This document shows positions 63,471 through 64,000 of a stretch of 64,000 nt of DNA, in pieces. The position numbers and the translations under genes are program-made. This DNA is from Streptomyces clavifer (GTDB lineage: Bacteria > Actinomycetota > Actinomycetes > Streptomycetales > Streptomycetaceae). Location: the NCBI GenBank assembly GCA_014651175.1, contig BMWJ01000006.1, positions 124,001 to 188,000 on the forward strand, given 5' to 3'. Each line of letters begins with the position of its first letter. Positions within the stretch are counted from its first letter, which is position 1. The notes below the pieces were generated by a model, which saw only the letters and a program-made list of their open reading frames with translations, ran no database searches and was not told the origin of the DNA.

Positions 63471-64000
63471 TCAGCCCTTCAGGCCGGAGGTGGCCATGCC
63501 GTCGATCAGGTAGCGCTGGAAGGCCAGGAAGAAGGCCAGCACCGGCAGGAGGGCCACCAGCGACATGGCGATCATGCCGCCGTAGTCGGCGACGGCGTCC
63601 TGGTCGATGAACATCTTGAGGCCCATCGACACGGTGTACTTGTCGGGCTCGTTCAGGTAGAGCAGCGGGCCCATGAAGTCGTTCCAGGCGTTGATGAAGG
63701 TGAAGATGGCGCTGGTGATGAGCGCGGGCCGGCAGAGCGGCATGACGATCGACCAGTAGATCCTCAGGTGCCCGCAGCCGTCGAGCCGTGCCGCCTCGTC
63801 GAGCTCCTTGGGCAGGCCGCGCATGAACTGCACCATCAGGAAGACGAAGAAGGCGTCCGTGGCGAGGTACTTGCCGATCAGCAGCGGGGTGAAGGTGTTG
63901 ATCAGCTCCAGCTTCTGGAACAGCACGTACTGCGGGATGATCAGCACGTGGTACGGCAGGAGCAGGGTGCCGATCATGATGGTGAACATGGCGTTGCGGC
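63471..64000 (-). CDS. ABC carbohydrate transporter permease, MalG/MsmG type (cut by edge)
   Basis: C-terminal part of a binding-protein-dependent sugar permease; about 175 residues are visible and the frame stays open to the window edge (RNAMFTIM), so the start lies beyond it. The EAA loop is DEAARLDGCGHLRIYWSIVMPLCRPA, a clear ATP-binding-subunit contact, followed by helices FTFINAWNDFMGPLLYL and MIAMSLVALLPVLAFFLAF and the typical ending RYLIDGMATSGLKG. Its partners (another permease and a binding protein) should lie just outside. Substrate probably an oligosaccharide released by the lyase-like protein. Confidence 0.9.
   Translation of the reverse strand, partial: RNAMFTIMIGTLLLPYHVLIIPQYVLFQKLELINTFTPLLIGKYLATDAFFVFLMVQFMRGLPKELDEAARLDGCGHLRIYWSIVMPLCRPALITSAIFTFINAWNDFMGPLLYLNEPDKYTVSMGLKMFIDQDAVADYGGMIAMSLVALLPVLAFFLAFQRYLIDGMATSGLKG

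Overview
The window is a piece of a Streptomyces chromosome. GC content is very high, third-position G/C bias is strong, GTG and TTG starts are frequent, and genes often overlap as GTGA/ATGA. It carries bldD, the actinobacterial developmental regulator, beside pyrR, and the gene order (pyr, bldD-nusB-efp, aro, alaS, rpsD, hisS, relA, secDF, ruvCAB, pdxST, phosphatidylinositol mannoside genes, thrS) is the conserved Streptomyces core order as I remember it from S. coelicolor. No search could be run, so family names rest on motifs and memory.

Layout. 1-5.6 kb (minus): pyrimidine operon pyrR-pyrB-pyrC-(small membrane protein)-carA-carB, with carB cut by the window edge. 5.8-6.3 kb (plus): bldD, divergent from pyrR. 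6.6-9.6 kb (minus): nusB, efp, an M24 peptidase homologue and a P-loop protein. 9.7-16.5 kb (minus): aroE, aroC, an open aroK-aroB frame and aroQ, preceded by ruvX and mltG. 16.5-20 kb (minus): alaS and two small membrane proteins. 20.2-22.5 kb (plus): a STAND/AfsR-like ATPase with no DNA-binding domain visible. 22.5-28.5 kb: rpsD, a DUF2470 gene sharing an iron-box-like site with rpsD, rarA, a VKOR-family protein, hisS and a metallo-beta-lactamase-fold hydrolase. 28.7-30.9 kb (plus): membrane-anchored cyclophilin and a DUF349 protein. 31-41.4 kb (minus): relA, apt, secF, secD, yajC, ruvB, ruvA, ruvC, yebC. 41.4-46.6 kb (minus): pdxT, pdxS, a LemA-like protein and the phosphatidylinositol mannoside set (PimA-like, PatA-like, PgsA-like). 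47-51 kb (plus): EF-G-like GTPase and a membrane protein. 51-54.4 kb: HIT protein, potassium channel, thrS. 54.5-57.3 kb: an uncharacterised pair including a DUF4365 nuclease-fold protein, and a DnaQ-like exonuclease. 57.4 kb: tRNA-Val(CAC). 57.6-60 kb: a large polytopic membrane protein. 60-64 kb (minus): the start of an accessory carbohydrate locus with a Tat-exported YetA/rhamnogalacturonan-lyase-like protein, a YesL-like protein and an ABC sugar permease cut by the edge.

Most of the window is housekeeping. The points that stand out are the open aroK-aroB frame, an aminopeptidase P homologue whose metal site is largely replaced, an iron box between a ribosomal protein gene and a DUF2470 gene, a palindromic insertion inside pdxT, a BldD-type palindrome on the bldD promoter, a DUF4365 PD-(D/E)XK-like gene pair beside an exonuclease, and an EF-G paralogue with altered GTPase motifs. 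I did not find a CRISPR array, prophage, insertion sequence or biosynthetic gene cluster.
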